Shown in pieces: positions 12,701 to 23,101 of a stretch of 64,000 bases of DNA. The translations under genes were made by a program, and so were the position numbers. A model generated the notes under the pieces. That model did not search any database. It saw only the letters and a list, made by a program, of their open reading frames with translations, and was not told the DNA's origin. The DNA is taken from assembly GCA_003184365.1 (NCBI GenBank), contig NKYR01000131.1:1-64000 (forward strand). The letters run 5' to 3'. The DNA comes from Evernia prunastri. Lineage: Eukaryota > Ascomycota > Lecanoromycetes > Lecanorales > Parmeliaceae. Each line of letters opens with the position of its first letter. Within the stretch, counting starts at the first letter, position 1.

Positions 12701-13479
12701 GAGTTGCTTCAATGTGGTGGGTGGTCCGCTAATGGTCACAGAATCGGCACCGATAGCAGCAATATACGCTCGATGAGACTGCGGGATCGTCTAAGAGAAT
12801 ACTGTCAGTCTATATTGGTTTAGAGGTCATCGGTTTTTGTCACCTTGTGGTGATGGTAATCATCCAAAACACTCTGTACTTCGGGCTTTGTCGTTCCAGA
12901 AATGACATAAGACCAGCTTGAATCACTATCATGAGCAGGCGACGTCTCCATATTACCAGCTGTGGTTCTGACGTGGAGACCAAGTCGGAAAGCGATCAAG
13001 ACGGCCTCCACAGCCAAAGGCATGAGAGCAGGTATCGTTGGTGACAAGGCCACAACCGCTGCGGCCAGTAGTCCAGTGGACAGACCAACCACACATGATT
13101 GCAGGCCCATGCTATCCCGGCCACGTATAGCACCGACATATCTAAGGGGGTTAGGTACTTCACGCCATAGATTCAAGGATGAGCAAACTCACTGTGTATA
13201 ATGTGCTAACTGGGAGATACACAACAGAGCATTCTGCACCCCTTCGTGGGCATCGCTGTTGCCTGCGCGGTCGTTGAGTTCGTCGATGGTGTTAAATGCT
13301 GGGATGCATTTTCGCTCCAAGGGGGAAAGCTGGGAAACCTCGTGTCTCAGAGCATCGCTACATCGCTGCAGAAGGAGGCTGAGGAATGGGTTGCCCCTAC
13401 TGTCGACCAATTGTTGCTGTATCTGAGCACGATTGACGAGTGCTTGATTCCCAAAGAGGAACATGCGCATCTCAGCCAT
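6732..13479 (-). CDS. non-reducing polyketide synthase, DHN-melanin type (SAT-KS-AT-PT-ACP-ACP-TE)
   Basis: Six exons (13479-13193, 13141-12844, 12790-12122, 12067-11714, 11660-11420, 11362-6732) join to exactly 2160 codons, 2159 aa, the usual size for tetrahydroxynaphthalene synthases. Five introns are 51-57 nt; the third (54 nt) has no stop and stays in frame. Domains in order: SAT (residues about 5-370, motif GLSTG with Ser117 where GXCXG is usual), KS (from about 386; DTACSSS with Cys556, His691, His734), AT (GHSLGE, Ser1003), product template (His1330, Asp1518), two ACPs (GVDSL Ser1693; GMDSL Ser1815) and a thioesterase (GGWSAGG Ser1987; NHF His2138). The family condenses acetyl/malonyl units and cyclises them to 1,3,6,8-tetrahydroxynaphthalene. 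The TE implies Claisen-type release. Neighbouring reductase and dehydratase genes fit melanin. A naphthopyrone product is the main alternative. Confidence 0.95.
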
Positions 13480-16400
13480 GTTGAGGGTGTGCTAGGAAGA
13501 GGTTGCAGGAGCTTGGCATGGGGAGTTCAAGTTATACGTTTTCCCACGAGAGCAGTATCTATAACAGCCTCAATATATGGAGGGTTTGCCTCCACTATTT
13601 TCGACTCATGACACGACCTGCTTACATGCAGCGTGATGGAGGCTGCCAACACGGGGTTCTTGGAAGCATAACCCAAACGGGCACGATAGGGGGCATCATC
13701 GATGCCATCGCCTATCCGATTTGCCTAGCTGTTCATCGTACAGTCATTTCCTCCGCGATGTTCCACGTCCTTTCGGCGATGGAAATCACGTTGCCACTAC
13801 AGAACGAAGGGAAGAGCATGGTGGAGTCTGGATCGCCGAATGCTGTGTTACCGAGGAACAACCAACGTGAATCGAACCCTACGTGTCTGGGGCAGGTCGC
13901 GTACTCGTAAATGGAATGACGAGAGTGGAGAGAGTGGAGAAAACCGGATCCGAGCATCACGGCCGAAGGTATTCTGTACAGACGGCGACCAAGCCAAATG
14001 GAAGATTTGGCGATTCCAGGGTCTAGAGCCAGTTCCCATTAACACATTTACGATATTGTGTAAGCCGTATGGGCTATTTGTCGGTCAAAGCTCCGATTCT
14101 TGATCTTCGCTTTGGGTTCTTCACCTCCGTAATCTTTGGGGAGCAGTGAGAAGAAGACATCATCATGTCATTTTGTATTCACCGAAACGTGCTTCTCTCG
14201 ATTGATGGGACCAGGCTTTTTTTAAGAAGCTGGCGCACCTATGGGTACGCGATAAGCGATCCCGGTTCCAGGAACTAGCAAGGTAGGTACATGAGTACAT
14301 GGTACATACCTAGCTTAGTCCATGCCATGGGTGTAGCTAGAGCATATGCAGAGATGCCGGTGTTGCGTTTATTGGAAGTGATGGAAGTCCAATGGTAGGG
14401 CGGTGTGGCGATGTACTTTGTCGATTTTTCGTATGATTTGCACGTATCACATTGCGAGATGGAAAGAGTGAGCATCAACCATAGCTACCATTGCTGCCAT
14501 TGCCGGCATTAGATTGAAGCAGGATGCATGATGTGCATGAGTCGGGATTACTTTCTTTCTGCCTCTTTTTCCTTTCCTTTGCGTCTTGGGTTGAAAGATT
14601 GAGGGAAAAGGGCAAAGTGCCACGGGTCTGGGCAGAATAAGCTAAAGATCCTTACGCTCAAGCTGCCGATAATATGATACCGCTAACGGTACTGTGTGTT
14701 AGTATGATACAGCTTCTAGGTCCTCGCGGACTTTTTGATTTTGATTTAGTATTTGGGATTTTGAATTTGAAAAAATAAGGGTTTTCCGCACAGACCAGTG
14801 AGATCCTGCTAGAGAGTAATAGAGACTACCTTGGAGACTACCTTAAAGCCTACCTACCTTACCTTAGACCTAAGGTACCTAGAGCCTAAAGGTGGCAAGG
14901 CGAAGGAAGGAAAGGAAGGGGGGGGAGGATTCATGATTCGAGTTCGAGCCTTGATGATCCATTATTATTATTATTATTCTTACTACTATGATTTCATGTA
15001 TAGTAATCGATATGTTACTAAATCAATAAATGGCCCCCACTCCTTTTGCAGTCTTCTTTAATCTAAATCTTCTTTTGAATCTCAGGCTAGGCAAGTGTCA
15101 AGGTTTCATCAGATTGCTGCATCTCAGATCTATACAATTTAAACCTTCCACCCTCCATCAGATCAGTTAACTTAGATGTTACATACACTCACTCATACAT
15201 CAGCTCATGTATTTTACCCTGAAGTAAGCCTTACAGGTCTTTGCTACTGGTTCCCATGTCAAACCGGTCAAAACTGTCAATTGACTTCTTCTACCCGTTG
15301 GAAATCTAGAGAAACAAAAATTTAAAAATTTAAAAATTTAAAAAAAGGTTCTCCATGGAATTTTGACGTGTCTGTCCGCTTCGTCTACCACATCCTACCA
15401 TCTCTTGAATCCTATCACGTTGCATATATAGAAAGGTGTATGATGGGGAAAGTAAGATAATCCCTCTCTATCCGTAAAGGAATTACGGTGAAAGAAAAGA
15501 CAGGAATGATCCGTTGCCCACGTCTCTTAGTTTCGGCGTGTAGTTAGTTACTTTAGGTACTTGGTACTTGGTACTTTGGAAGCAGCTAGAAGGTCTTGTC
15601 TTGCGTGTCCGCATCTTCCGAAGACTAAAGGTACTTCTACTACCTACTCCTACTAATACTACTACTATTACTACTAATATTACCACAACCATACGACTAA
15701 GGAAGTAAATGCTCCTATACACCCCCAAAAGCTCCCTCTGCCTGTCTTCCCTGCATCTCCCGGCGCACAGTCTATTGGATCATCTTGAACAACGGGTTTT
15801 TCCCAAAGAAACTCCACTTCCCTGCATGACGACAGCGTGGGCTCGCGACATAAAACGCCTTTTCCTGCTTTTCTTCGCCCAATACAGAGTACTTCGATGA
15901 AGTCATTATCCTGGACCATGGGTGTTACTTCTGAGACCAAACCGAATGATAGGCGCATCTCTACTCCCCTTAAAGCTCCCTAGACTCATCGGGCATCCCT
16001 TTCCGTGGGATCGTGTATCGTAATACCGATAGTGTTGTAATCAATTACCAGATTGTGTCCAGATCCAAACCAAATGATAATGAATGACATGAATGACATG
16101 GCTCACTCTCTGCTCACTCTGATGCCATTAGCCTAACATCCACCACTTCTCCAACCCCTACTAATCCATTCCTATTGCCGTCTTGACTGGCTTACATCCA
16201 ATCCTCATTACCCCCCCCCCCAAGACTCAATCATCACCATTATTATCCTTCTACCTTTAATCAACCCAAATTACAATAATGTCTATCCATCATAGATGAG
16301 TGATGATGAGCTCCATCTTCCCCGTCTACAGCCGCCCACCTAGTCCCATCCTTTAGCGCTCATGATTCTCTTCCGGCGTGACAGGGGGCCCAAGCCCTGT

Positions 16401-16510
16401 AGATCATCCTCTATACTAAAGACCGTGCCGTCTACCTTACCTTCCCTCCCATCTGCTTCGAGAAATTCCCAACTGCTGCTTCGGAGCAACCTCCTACGCA
16501 AACCGCAACC
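13480..16510. promoter_or_regulatory. shared upstream region of the polyketide synthase and the AflR-like gene
   Basis: About 3 kb separates two divergently transcribed genes. It contains ATT/TAC trinucleotide runs near 14960-14990 and 15640-15680, and an A/T-rich patch (tttaaaaa repeats) near 15315-15345. By eye I found no perfect TCGN5CGA site here, though near-misses with four or six spacer bases occur (for example TCGAGTTCGA near 14939). The minus-strand frames at 15483-15958 look spurious. Confidence 0.5.
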
Positions 16511-17827
16511 ATGCCTGACCAACCCGAGCGCTCCAACACCCCTCCCAAACCCGTCAAACTGAGGGAGTCCTGTGACAGCTGCCTCATCGCCAAGGTCAAA
16601 TGCAGCAAGGCAAGACCGCTGTGTGGACGATGTCTGGCCAACGGCGCCCCGTGTGCCTACAGTCCATCGTCCAGGTCGGGCAAGAGGAATCGCAACTCCG
16701 CCGGGGTCACCAAACCCATCAATACCACCGCGGCCCAGAACAACCGCAACAAAAGCCTCGAGAGCCCGAGGAACGCTCCTCCTCCACCGTCAGCGTCATA
16801 TCTCACTCGCTTGATGTACCCTCTCCTCGACGATGCAGACCGATCGCTCCTCGACCCCAACACGGGACCGTTGGGTGGCACCACATCACCTCTCCTACAA
16901 ATCAACCCAGGCATCTCGGCTCCTATGATCGACGCCAATGCATCGGGCGGCGAAGATGTATTCGACAGCTCCGACTTCCTTCCCACCCCACCCTTCCACC
17001 AAGGAGATTTCATGGACTTTATGCAAATCTCCCAATCGACTCCGTTCGACTTCTCCGCCGCTCCCGTTTCACCCCGGGCCAGTCCGCCCGACCACTTGCC
17101 TTGCAGTCCACCGTGGACAACGAAAGAGAACCCATACCTACGACAGAATCAGTTCCAAGGTCCCCTCGACCTGATACCTATGAACCACCCATCTACCTCC
17201 CTCGCCACACCACGCCACCCGCCACCACCCCAAAGCAGCACCAATGGTCCAAGCATCAACAGGGATCAGACCGAAGGTGAAAGGGGACAGGCCTGCGACT
17301 GCTTTGCAGCCTGCCTCTCGGTCCTCCAATCCCTACACAATCATTCGGCGTTGCTATCTTCCACGCAGCAAGGCTCACCGCCATTCGACATCGTTCTGAA
17401 CATCAACCGCGAAGCCATGGAAACCTGTTCGACGATGCTGGATTGCGCCCACTGCGTGTCCAAGAGCGGTCGGAGCATCTCCACCATGATGCTCGCCACC
17501 ATTTTCGGGAAAGTGATGTCATTGTACAGGGCGGCCTGCTTCCTTAGGTTTGGCCCGTCGACTAGCATGCAAGCCACGGCGCAGCTGGCGTTTGGCGCAT
17601 ACACGGTGACGGGGGAGAACCGGCAGCTGCTGGAGATCGAGATCCTGCTGCTCGAGCTGCGCAAGGTGGACACCATCCTGGCCGTCTACTCGGAACGGTT
17701 CCGCAACGCACAGGCGGAAAAGGACGACGAGACGGGCGTGTACAATGCTTTGACGGCATATCTGGACAAGAATCTACATTACATTATGGATTTTTTGCTC
17801 ATGCGCAAAGGTGGAGCCTCCAAATGA
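16511..17827 (+). CDS. AflR-type Zn2Cys6 transcription factor
   Basis: An intronless 438-aa protein. Residues 21-48 form the binuclear cluster C-X2-C-X6-C-X6-C-X2-C-X6-C (Cys21, 24, 31, 38, 41, 48), the AflR spacing, with a basic patch after it (SGKRNRN). The middle (about 60-260) is Ser/Pro-rich, as expected of a transactivation region. From about residue 260 a Cys-containing helical region (ACDCFAACLSVLQSL, then LDCAHCVSKSGRS) matches the AflR regulatory domain family. Such proteins activate the polyketide cluster in which they sit, usually by binding TCGN5CGA-like sites as dimers. Two such sites lie in the nearby divergent promoter. It is therefore the likely cluster-specific activator. 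Regulators of melanin genes in other fungi often belong to the Cmr1 (C2H2 plus Zn2Cys6) type, so the choice here is notable. Confidence 0.9.
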   Translation: MPDQPERSNTPPKPVKLRESCDSCLIAKVKCSKARPLCGRCLANGAPCAYSPSSRSGKRNRNSAGVTKPINTTAAQNNRNKSLESPRNAPPPPSASYLTRLMYPLLDDADRSLLDPNTGPLGGTTSPLLQINPGISAPMIDANASGGEDVFDSSDFLPTPPFHQGDFMDFMQISQSTPFDFSAAPVSPRASPPDHLPCSPPWTTKENPYLRQNQFQGPLDLIPMNHPSTSLATPRHPPPPQSSTNGPSINRDQTEGERGQACDCFAACLSVLQSLHNHSALLSSTQQGSPPFDIVLNINREAMETCSTMLDCAHCVSKSGRSISTMMLATIFGKVMSLYRAACFLRFGPSTSMQATAQLAFGAYTVTGENRQLLEIEILLLELRKVDTILAVYSERFRNAQAEKDDETGVYNALTAYLDKNLHYIMDFLLMRKGGASK

Positions 17828-18202
17828 TCTTGGGATTTTCGGGGACTCTGCAAATTAAATTATTTGTATGATTTTTTTCTTTTCTTTTCGCGTTTCGCAC
17901 GGCATCATGCTACGGTTATGTCGCGAGGTAGTAAGTCACACCCAACCCCGGAACTACCCGGATAGCGCACCCCCCGGGGTAGGGTGTGACTTACTACCTC
18001 ACAAAGGGATATGATGGTATCGGATGATATTATTAATGCAGATTGAATCCTTTTCAGATTGCATACAGCGAGCATACATATCCACGGGTGGAATAGATTG
18101 TTCCTTCTTAGAAGAAATCTTGACATTGTAAATCCCAACCATTTATTTCCCTCCACACCATGAGTCCTTCAATCCACACCTCCACCTCCACACAATAAGT
18201 CC
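17828..18202. other. intergenic region between convergent cluster genes
   Basis: This is the 3' flank of both the regulator and the reductase. Apart from the foldback element at 17916-18011 I see only AT-rich sequence suited to mRNA 3' ends. Confidence 0.6.
17916..18011. mobile_element. short foldback (MITE-like) element, copy A
   Basis: Two inverted arms share GAGGTAGTAAGTCACACCC (left about 17925-17943; right arm is its reverse complement, ending near 18001) and flank a core containing GGATAGCGCACC. The same arms and core recur at 33917-34014 (opposite orientation), with partial copies at 52908-52958 and 57546-57580. The ends look like TA-TCMCYTTGTG, so a TA target site is possible. No coding capacity. 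Confidence 0.75.
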
Positions 18203-19461
18203 TCACTGCCCCGACCCACCCGAAATCGTGATGATTTGGCCTGTGCACAACATTAGCCACCAATCTCCACTCCAACACCCACAACAACCACCGACGCAGC
18301 GCCGCCACCAAACAAATAAAAAAACGAAAATAAGAATAAATTAAAAAAAAACCACACCAACTCACCATTAACCCACCCCCCATCCTCCCCCGCCAGAAAC
18401 GCAACCACCCTCGCCACATCCTCCGGCACCGCACACCTCCCCAACGGACAATGCCCCGCCATCGCCCCCTCGATCCTATCCGCGCTCCACCCCCCGTCCG
18501 CGCCGGGGATATACTTCCACGCGACCTGTGCGAACATATCGCTCTTGACGCCCCCCGGCGCAATCGCATTAACCGTGATGCCCCTCCTGCCGAAATCCTT
18601 CGCGAAGCTCTTCGTAATACCGTTGACCGCGCTCTTACTGCCCGAATACAGCGCATGGTCCCCAACGCCAATCAACCCCGCCGCGATGCTGGACATGAGT
18701 ATCAGCCGGCCGGTGTTGGGGGTGCAGTAGCGGTAAGCGTGCTGGCCGACGAAGAACTGCGCCCGCAGGTTGAGCCCGAAGACGAGGTCGAAGCGCTCCT
18801 CCGTCACATCATCCACATGTTCAAACGACTCCATCCCGCTGTTCGAGCAGACGATGTCGATCTTCCCGAAGTGCGCCACGGCCGCGTCGAAGAGGCGCGT
18901 GATCTCGGGCACGCGGGACACGTCGGCTTGGATGGGGATCGCGCGTGAGCCCGAAGCGGCGATTTGGGCGCAGATGGATTCCGCGCCCGAGAGGCCTTTG
19001 ACGTAGTTGACGACGACGGAGGCGCCGCGCGCGCCGAGCTCGAGGGCGATGCCCGCGCCGATGCCCCGGGAGGCGCCGGTTACGAGGGCGACTTTGCCGG
19101 CGAGGGTGGGGAAGGGGTGGGCGGTGCGGGGGGAGGCGGCGGTGGTGGTGGTGGTGGTGGTGGTGCCGTTGGTTGGGGGGATGTCGGTGTGGGCGGAGTG
19201 GCCGTTTGTGGTGCCGTTGGCTGCGGGGCCGTCTGTCTTGGCGGAGTGGCCGTTTGTGAGTTCGGCGGGAGCGGAGCCGTTGATGGCGATTTCGGGCATG
19301 GCGGTCGCTTCGGTGCTGGGAGGGGCGTAGGTGGTTTCGGACCCTGCGGGCTTAGGGGGAGGAGCGCCGTTTGAGAGAGAAGGAAGGGCGTCGGTTGTGG
19401 TTGTGGGCTCAGAAGTCGTGGGGAGAGGGTGGGAGATTTGCTCGCTGGTGATGGAGTCCAT
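18203..19461 (-). CDS. tetrahydroxynaphthalene/trihydroxynaphthalene reductase-type SDR
   Basis: Exons 19461-18366 and 18240-18203 (intron 125 nt, GTGAGT...CACAG) give 377 aa. The classical SDR core starts near residue 118: cofactor motif TGASRGIG (128-135), CSNSG (205-209), catalytic Ser258, Tyr272 and Lys276 in YSGSK, then APGGVKSDMF. The second exon supplies the end GQIITISGGSGQ, which replaces an otherwise spurious hydrophobic read-through. The sequence around the active site resembles the 4HN rather than the 3HN reductases. The reaction is NADPH-dependent reduction of a polyhydroxynaphthalene (to scytalone or vermelone). Unlike family members of about 270-285 aa, it has about 115 extra N-terminal residues, Thr/Pro-rich, with repeated NGHSA units and a run of eight threonines. 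An internal start (Met55) is possible. An MdpC-like anthrone reductase is the main alternative. Confidence 0.9.
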
Positions 19462-20011
19462 TTTTATGAAAAGCGAGTATTATTCTATAATCATATATTT
19501 TGCAGGAGGGAGGAACTGGGGATGATTTCCAAGATTCGAATCTTATGAGAGGACGGTGGAGCAGTTTGCAATATTAATAGTTACGAGAAAAAGCAACCGA
19601 TCTGTATCTTGCCTTCACTCACTCACTTCATCCGAAATATACATCCAGACCTTTTTAATATAAAGAAGAATCTATGTGACATTGTTCAACCCCGAACCAA
19701 ACCCAAAATCCATTCCCCACAGTCGGTCGCTCTCGCTGGCCAAAAGAACGAGTAGTATCCGCAGTCTTCGGCGAACTCGCCCAGTTGCCGCGTGCACGGT
19801 GTTTTAGCAGCAAACATCAAGCGCCAGCGAAAAATGCATCGAGTCCAACAAGAGAAGAGGCCTATACTATACCGACCGAAGGCGAAGGAATACGTTTCAC
19901 ATCCAGTGTAGGGGGGAAGGGAAAAAGGGACATGCATTGCCGTGAAGAAAATACGGGATTTCCAAGGGGCTTGCTTGCCTCTTGATTATTGATTGGCCCA
20001 CCACGCACATC

Positions 20012-20022
20012 TCGATGACCGA
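20012..20022. promoter_or_regulatory. TCGN5CGA site (AflR-type)
   Basis: TCGATGACCGA matches the palindromic consensus bound by AflR-family Zn2Cys6 dimers. It lies 551 bp upstream of the reductase start and 726 bp upstream of the dehydratase start. Function is inferred only from the motif and the neighbouring AflR-like gene. Confidence 0.5.
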
Positions 20023-20105
20023 CCACCGGCGACTTCCGATCCCGGTCATCGTTTCTTCGCCCAACCACCAAAGGAGGAAAAAAAAAAAGAGCATTATTCC
20101 CTTGA

Positions 20106-20116
20106 TCGAGATTCGA
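20106..20116. promoter_or_regulatory. TCGN5CGA site (AflR-type)
   Basis: TCGAGATTCGA is a second exact match, 94 bp from the first. Two exact copies in 1.3 kb exceed the roughly 0.3 expected at random base composition. Confidence 0.5.
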
Positions 20117-20747
20117 TTTCCGTATATCGGCGATGCAACATTCAATGCTCCATCATCCGTCTGTGTATGTATGCATATACGGGCCAATTGTGGGGTATGC
20201 GTCACGCCGATGTTACAAAGCGGGCACAGGACCAGAGTAGGAAAGAGAAAAATGTAGAGCAAGAGGAGTCCTCGCCGCCGAATGAAGGCATGGACGAATG
20301 GCGACGGATTTTCTCGGACCATTGGTCGTGGTGAGCAGAGGGAGATGAGTGGTGGTTGGTTAGAGTTCTCCATACCTATCGACCGTCTGCGTTGTTCCAC
20401 AAACATGCGCATCTTTCCTAGAGAACACACGCGTATAGACACGCGGGGTTTTTGATTTGGGAATCAGGAAGAAAAGCCGTGCAGACGGAACGGTTCAACA
20501 ATATCACATTCTACGGTAAAACGAGTTGACTGGCCGTTCCGAGGAAACTAGACCTGTCTCTACAATTAAAACCCCATCTGTCTCACATCGCATCCTCTTC
20601 TCTCAGTAACCATTTCTTCGTCTCTTTAGCCTTGTGCTTCTTTTGTTAGCCTCATGTCTTAGCCGGGAGAGAAACGTCATCGCCAGCACCAGCAGAGAGA
20701 CGTTGCCCTCAAGGGTTTACCAACCTTGCTGTCGCTTACTGCAACTG

Positions 20748-22080
20748 ATGCCCCGACGAGATCTGTACAGCATGAATCATGCCGCCACATCTTTGACACC
20801 TCCACCATCCCAAGATACCCCCATGACGGATACAAAGATGTCAGAGGCACCCTCCATGGAACCTGCTACAATAACAGACCGCCAGACCGCTGCTCCTACT
20901 GCCGACAGAGTAGACCGAGCCCAACAACGACCACCACCACCACCGCCACCACCACAACAACAAAAATACACAGCACCGGAACAGGCTTCTCCAAAGACGG
21001 ATATGCCTCCCACAAGCACCTTCCCGCGAGAACATCCACCACGAGAACCACCAACACCCACTCCAAGACTGTACGACACCAACATTTTCACTGACCGAAA
21101 GCTTCCCCACCTCCCCAGCTACCCCACCGCTTCTGATTCCTTCCCCCAAATACCGCACGCTGGAATGTCGCCGCCAAGAGCTTCTCCTTACAATAGTACC
21201 TCCGCCGCTGCGGCTACCGCCGACAGGATACCCCATCTCACCAGCTACCCGACCGCGCCTGCATCTGCTCCTCAGACACCGAAGCCGGGAATGACGCCGC
21301 AGACGCCTCAGCAAGGGGGTTTGCCGACGGCAGGCTGGCTCGTGCCTCCGACCGCGAACCCAGCGTCGAGAATCACTTTCGAGGGTACGTTTGGAAACAG
21401 TTCCTCTTCCCTCATAGTACACGATCATCTGTCTTGTCTTTCTGCTTGTGGGAAGGAAGAGAGAATGGGAGGAAAAGGAAGAAAGAAAGGCAAAGAGAAG
21501 GAGCGTCCGCATCTAACACCGGTTGCAATATACAGACTATCTCTCCCTCTCGGAAATCACCTTCGAATGGAGCGATAGCTACGACGCTAAAGACTGGATG
21601 AGACTACGAGCAATACTCGCTCCAACCCTCATGGTTCGCCTTCCCCCTTTACGTCAAACCCGCTTTCCCCCTTTTTCCCCCAAGCACAAAGAAGAAATGG
21701 TCAGAGGTAACCCCATCCACTAACATCCCTAGATCGACTACTCCCAAGTAAACGGACACGTCTGGTCCTCGATGCCGGCCGAAGAGTTCGTGCGCGTCAT
21801 GTCCAACGTCGGCTTCGTCGGCGACCCCCTCGTGCACACCCAGCACCACATCGGCGCCTCCAAGTGGTCCAAGGTCTCCGACGACGAAGCCATCGGGCAC
21901 CACCAGCTGCGGGCCGCGCACCAGCGCTACACGGCGCCGGACCGGAAGACGGTGGAGAACAAGGGCCACGGGCACGCGATGGTGAAGCACTTCTACAGAA
22001 AGGTGGACGGGCAGTGGAAGCTGGCGGGGCTCAGACCCACGGTGAGATGGCACGAGTTCGAGTTCGAGAAGGGGGTTTAA
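20748..22080 (+). CDS. scytalone dehydratase family protein with long N-terminal extension
   Basis: Exons 20748-21384, 21536-21633 and 21733-22080 give 360 aa; introns end ATACAG and CCCTAG. The SnoaL-fold core covers residues about 209-360. It aligns without gaps to the Magnaporthe enzyme at an offset of 198: Tyr228 (Y30), Asp229 (D31), Tyr248 (Y50), His283 (H85) and His308 (H110) are all present. The positions of Ser129 and Asn131 hold Ala327 and Val329. The first 208 residues are Pro-rich with a run of eight prolines and a duplicated Y/S/P-rich motif (LPSYPTA and LTSYPTA). The first in-frame ATG is 20748; 20772 is an alternative. The family dehydrates scytalone and vermelone in melanin synthesis, and the context beside the reductase agrees. 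The two substitutions may mean altered activity; MdpB-like dehydratases of anthraquinone pathways are an alternative. Confidence 0.88.
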
Positions 22081-23074
22081 GGGGTTTTGATGATTGATTT
22101 ACAGCGGCTTTGGGCTTGGACGACGAGTACGACGACGACGATGACGAGGAGCATGACGGGAAGCTCGACGATGACGGCTGGAGGGATTGGCGGGATGAAT
22201 GGGGCTAGTTCCCAGCAGCTGGAGGAGCAGGAGGAAAAGGAGGGCCGCCGTCGGAACGGTAGCGGTCTCCAGGGGCTTCCCCGGATCATTGCGCCCCGGA
22301 AGGCCTTTCAGAACGAACCCCAGATCCAAGGGCATCATGCCCGGAGAGACGGGGAGCCCCCCTGAAAGAAAAATCTTAGGTTCCGGAGTCGTCTCCGCCA
22401 GACGCACCACCGAAACAATTACTTTATTCTGAACCCACCCATTTCCATTTCCAATATCTCAGCGCACGTCACCCCCTAAAAAACAAAAAAAAGCAATAAA
22501 AACCACAAAAGATAAACAACTCCCAGGCCCCCATCTCTCTCGACCCAAGCGCCTCCCCCTCCCCTCTAAGCGCTCAACCTGCAAACAGCAAAGCCCCAAC
22601 CCTTCCTGCCTCCTTCATTCCTTCCTTTCTCGCCGTCAAGAGGGGGGAAAAGGGCATCAAGTCATGAAAGGGAAAGAAAAGGCGGAAAAGAGGATGTGCA
22701 AAGGGACACAGACAGAGAATCTAGTAAGAAAAGAAAAGAAGAAGAAGAAGAAGTAAAAGGGCGTAAACGAACACGAAGAAGACCAACGAATTGACTTGTC
22801 GCGAAATTATGGATTTCGCAATCAGATTTGACTTTCCCTTTAACCTTCCTCAAGCTTTTGGTTTGCAGCGGCAGCGGATACCAGCACCAACCAACAGTTA
22901 CAGAACCAATAATCCCTGAGGCAAAAAAAGCTTGCCACCCCCCTTTAGAAAGCCGTAAATGCATACATACATACAAGCGCCGTAAGGGAAACTCACGCTT
23001 AGAACGAAAGAAAACATTCCACCCAGAGCCAAAAAAAGAAGGGGGCAACTCTAACCTTGCCTTTTTTCCCTCGC

Positions 23075-23101
23075 TTTTTTTTTTTTTTTTTTTTTTTTTT
23101 T
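23075..23101. repeat. poly-T tract (27 nt)
   Basis: An uninterrupted run of 27 T. Such runs are prone to length errors and could equally be an A-tail remnant of a minus-strand retrotransposed copy, although no such element is visible next to it. Confidence 0.9.

Larger units (their letters stand above)
19462..20747. promoter_or_regulatory. divergent promoter of the reductase and dehydratase genes
   Basis: About 1.3 kb lies between the two start codons. It contains two perfect TCGN5CGA palindromes (separate entries) near its middle, and pyrimidine-rich sequence just upstream of the dehydratase start (20570-20640). Small open frames on both strands in this region have no protein-like character. 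Confidence 0.6.

Noticed and set aside
18451..19374. Plus-strand frames opposite the SDR gene
   Set aside because: Antisense shadows of a GC-rich gene; the minus-strand frame carries the Ser-Tyr-Lys triad and cofactor motif.
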